From JBNAGF01 sp049801055 (GTDB lineage Bacteria > Pseudomonadota > Alphaproteobacteria > Rhodobacterales > Rhodobacteraceae): DNA of 64,000 nucleotides. A program made the position numbers and the translations under genes. The notes under the pieces are model-generated. The model was not told where the DNA came from. It was given only the letters and a program-made list of their open reading frames with translations, and did no database searches. This document shows, piece after piece, positions 62,809 to 64,000 of this stretch (positions are counted from its first letter, which is position 1; every line of letters begins with the position of its first letter). The DNA is taken from assembly GCF_049801055.1 (NCBI RefSeq), contig NZ_JBNAGF010000008.1:1-64000 (forward strand). Reading direction: 5' to 3'.

Positions 62809-64000
62809 ATGAGTGCAATGTTCAAGCTCACCCCACTGCAGGAAGGCATGCTTTACGAAAGCGTGGTCTCGGCAAAGCCTTGGGCCAACCTTGAACAGAT
62901 TGTAATCCATTTGGAAGATGAGCTCGTGGATGCGGGAGCGATGCGGGCAGCTTGGCAGGGAACCGTGGATGCCACACCGGTTCTGCGCAGCGTAATCGAC
63001 TGGCAGAGTTCAGATGAACCGGTGCAGCGTTTTCACCCACCGGCCCCGTTTACACTGGATGTGACGGATTGGCGCGCCGAGCCGGATCCCGATGCTGCCT
63101 TGCAGATCTGGTTGGCGAAGGACCGTTCGGCCGGTGTTGATCCATCGACTTACCCGGGGTTCCGCGTCAGCCTTTTTGTTCTTGGGCCAATGCGCGGGGT
63201 TCTGGTCTGGACGTTTCTGCACACATTGCTCGACGGGCGCAGCATGGTGCGGGTTCTTGACGATGTCTTTTGGAGATACGAGGCCGGGCTTGGCAAAAAG
63301 CCGCAACCGGAAGGCGGCGTTCCGACCAGCATATTCGAGGCTCATTGTCTGGCACTCCAAGGTCAATCTCACGCAGAAGGTGCTGCCTTTTTTGCGAACC
63401 GACTGAATGGCTACGATGCCGCCTACGGAATCGCTGACGACACCCAGGAAGCCAGCCGCAAGATCATTGCAGACCTAGAGTTGGACGAGGCGGAAACCCT
63501 CGCTCTGACAGGTCTGGCTGAAGAGGGCGGCGTTTCCGTCGGCACTATTGTTCAGGCGGCTTGGGGAATTGTTCTTGGACGCTGGTCGGATCGCGGCGAT
63601 GCGGTTTTTGGGGCAACATTGTCGGGGCGTCATCTCGTGCCGGGCGCGAGGAATGCTATCGGATGTTTTATCAACACGGTTCCGATGCGTCTGAGACTTG
63701 GTCGCGGTCTTGAACTTGGTGAGGTTCTGACGCGGCTGCGCGCAGACCAGATCGGGCTGCGCCCATACGAGCAAACTCCTCTGTCCGAAATAAAAGCTCT
63801 GAGCGAAGTGCCGCCAGACCGGCCACTGTTCGATTCCATGGTGATGTTCGAGCGCGGATCAATGCAGCAGCTGCTTTGGCGGCTCGGAGGCAATTGGCCG
63901 CGTCGTCGTGTTGAATTTCTGGAAGAGGGGGCGCTGCCGGCGACTCTGGCAGTCTATCACGATCAACGCCTCAAGCTCAGGCTGGAATACGACCCGGCAC
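62809..64000 (+). CDS. Condensation-domain (NRPS-like) protein, 3' end outside window
   Basis: An open frame from ATG 62809 runs to the window end (397 codons) without a stop. It begins MSAMFKLTPLQEGMLYESVV, a typical condensation-domain opening. The active-site motif HHxxxDG is read as LHTLLDG at residues 137-143, so the catalytic second His (138) and Asp-Gly remain but the first His is Leu. Later marks are GATLSGRHLVPGARNAIGCFINTVPMRLRL (in parts) and FDSMVMFERG. It probably continues into adenylation and carrier domains, or is a stand-alone amide- or ester-forming enzyme. No other biosynthetic gene is visible. Confidence 0.83.
   Translation, partial: MSAMFKLTPLQEGMLYESVVSAKPWANLEQIVIHLEDELVDAGAMRAAWQGTVDATPVLRSVIDWQSSDEPVQRFHPPAPFTLDVTDWRAEPDPDAALQIWLAKDRSAGVDPSTYPGFRVSLFVLGPMRGVLVWTFLHTLLDGRSMVRVLDDVFWRYEAGLGKKPQPEGGVPTSIFEAHCLALQGQSHAEGAAFFANRLNGYDAAYGIADDTQEASRKIIADLELDEAETLALTGLAEEGGVSVGTIVQAAWGIVLGRWSDRGDAVFGATLSGRHLVPGARNAIGCFINTVPMRLRLGRGLELGEVLTRLRADQIGLRPYEQTPLSEIKALSEVPPDRPLFDSMVMFERGSMQQLLWRLGGNWPRRRVEFLEEGALPATLAVYHDQRLKLRLEYDPA

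Noticed and set aside
1..64000. CRISPR arrays, prophage, restriction-modification or toxin-antitoxin genes
   Set aside because: No regularly spaced repeats, cas, phage structural, methylase/endonuclease pair or typical two-gene toxin module was seen.

Overview
The window reads as a chromosomal segment of a marine Rhodobacterales (Roseobacter-group) alphaproteobacterium. I infer this from the leuC-hdeD-leuD-leuB order, the rsfS-rlmH pair, several BetI-like TetR regulators beside polyamine/betaine-type uptake and demethylation genes, GC-rich coding sequence, and runs of ATGA stop/start overlaps. No species can be named from sequence alone.

Layout. 1-1050: a complete IS5-family (IS903-type) element whose left end is base 1. 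1.2-6.5 kb: a secreted metallo-beta-lactamase-fold hydrolase, a divergent winged-helix/TPR protein, a decayed half MFS gene and a CapA-like phosphoesterase. 6.8-15.7 kb: an N-alkylamine uptake and oxidation locus (Rieske oxygenase, unknown 85-aa protein and flavin amine oxidase on minus; PotFGHI-like ABC transporter, TetR and methyltransferase on plus) around a 490-bp divergent promoter region with two related operator-like sequences. 15.8-25.5 kb: a four-gene minus operon (two FAD dehydrogenases, a GcvT-like protein, an aminotransferase) facing a second BetI-like regulator across a perfect 22-bp palindrome, then MATE and sulfatase genes. 25.8-28.2 kb: SxtJ-like, 50-aa DUF5989/SxtK-like and carbamoyltransferase genes. 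28.2-32.1 kb: a periplasmic copper/c-cytochrome set. 32.4-34.6 kb: decayed DNA with an amidohydrolase pseudogene, a truncated AraC regulator and a small potassium channel. 34.8-38.3 kb: an amine-type glutamine synthetase homologue coupled to an apparently split Rieske oxygenase. 38.6-45.3 kb: a degenerate intradiol-fold protein, a ferric-reductase-like membrane protein, a dual-CDGSH/glutamate synthase fusion, a hemerythrin, an acyl-CoA ligase, a luciferase-like pseudogene and an SDR. 45.9-52.8 kb: a tightly coupled hydantoinase A/B, aminotransferase, Asp/Glu-racemase-type and MmgE/PrpD operon. 53.3 kb: tRNA-Pro(CGG). 53.5-62.6 kb: Na/Pi cotransporter, leucine genes, rsfS and rlmH (core genome). 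62.8-64.0 kb: start of a condensation-domain (NRPS-like) protein that runs off the window.

Working together: the 6.8-25 kb genes look like import of a methylated or polyamine-type compound, Rieske/FAD-dependent N-dealkylation, one-carbon capture by a GcvT-like tetrahydrofolate protein and transamination, under two BetI-like regulators. The best candidate for an undescribed system is the 34.8-38.3 kb cassette. There the Rieske [2Fe-2S] ligands sit on a separate 140-aa protein, while the partner with the mononuclear-iron domain keeps a Rieske-like N-terminus that has lost its ligands, and both are translationally linked to a glutamine-synthetase-like enzyme. Second candidates are the CDGSH-CDGSH-glutamate synthase/hemerythrin group and the SxtJ/SxtK-like/carbamoyltransferase trio. 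All substrate assignments are inference.
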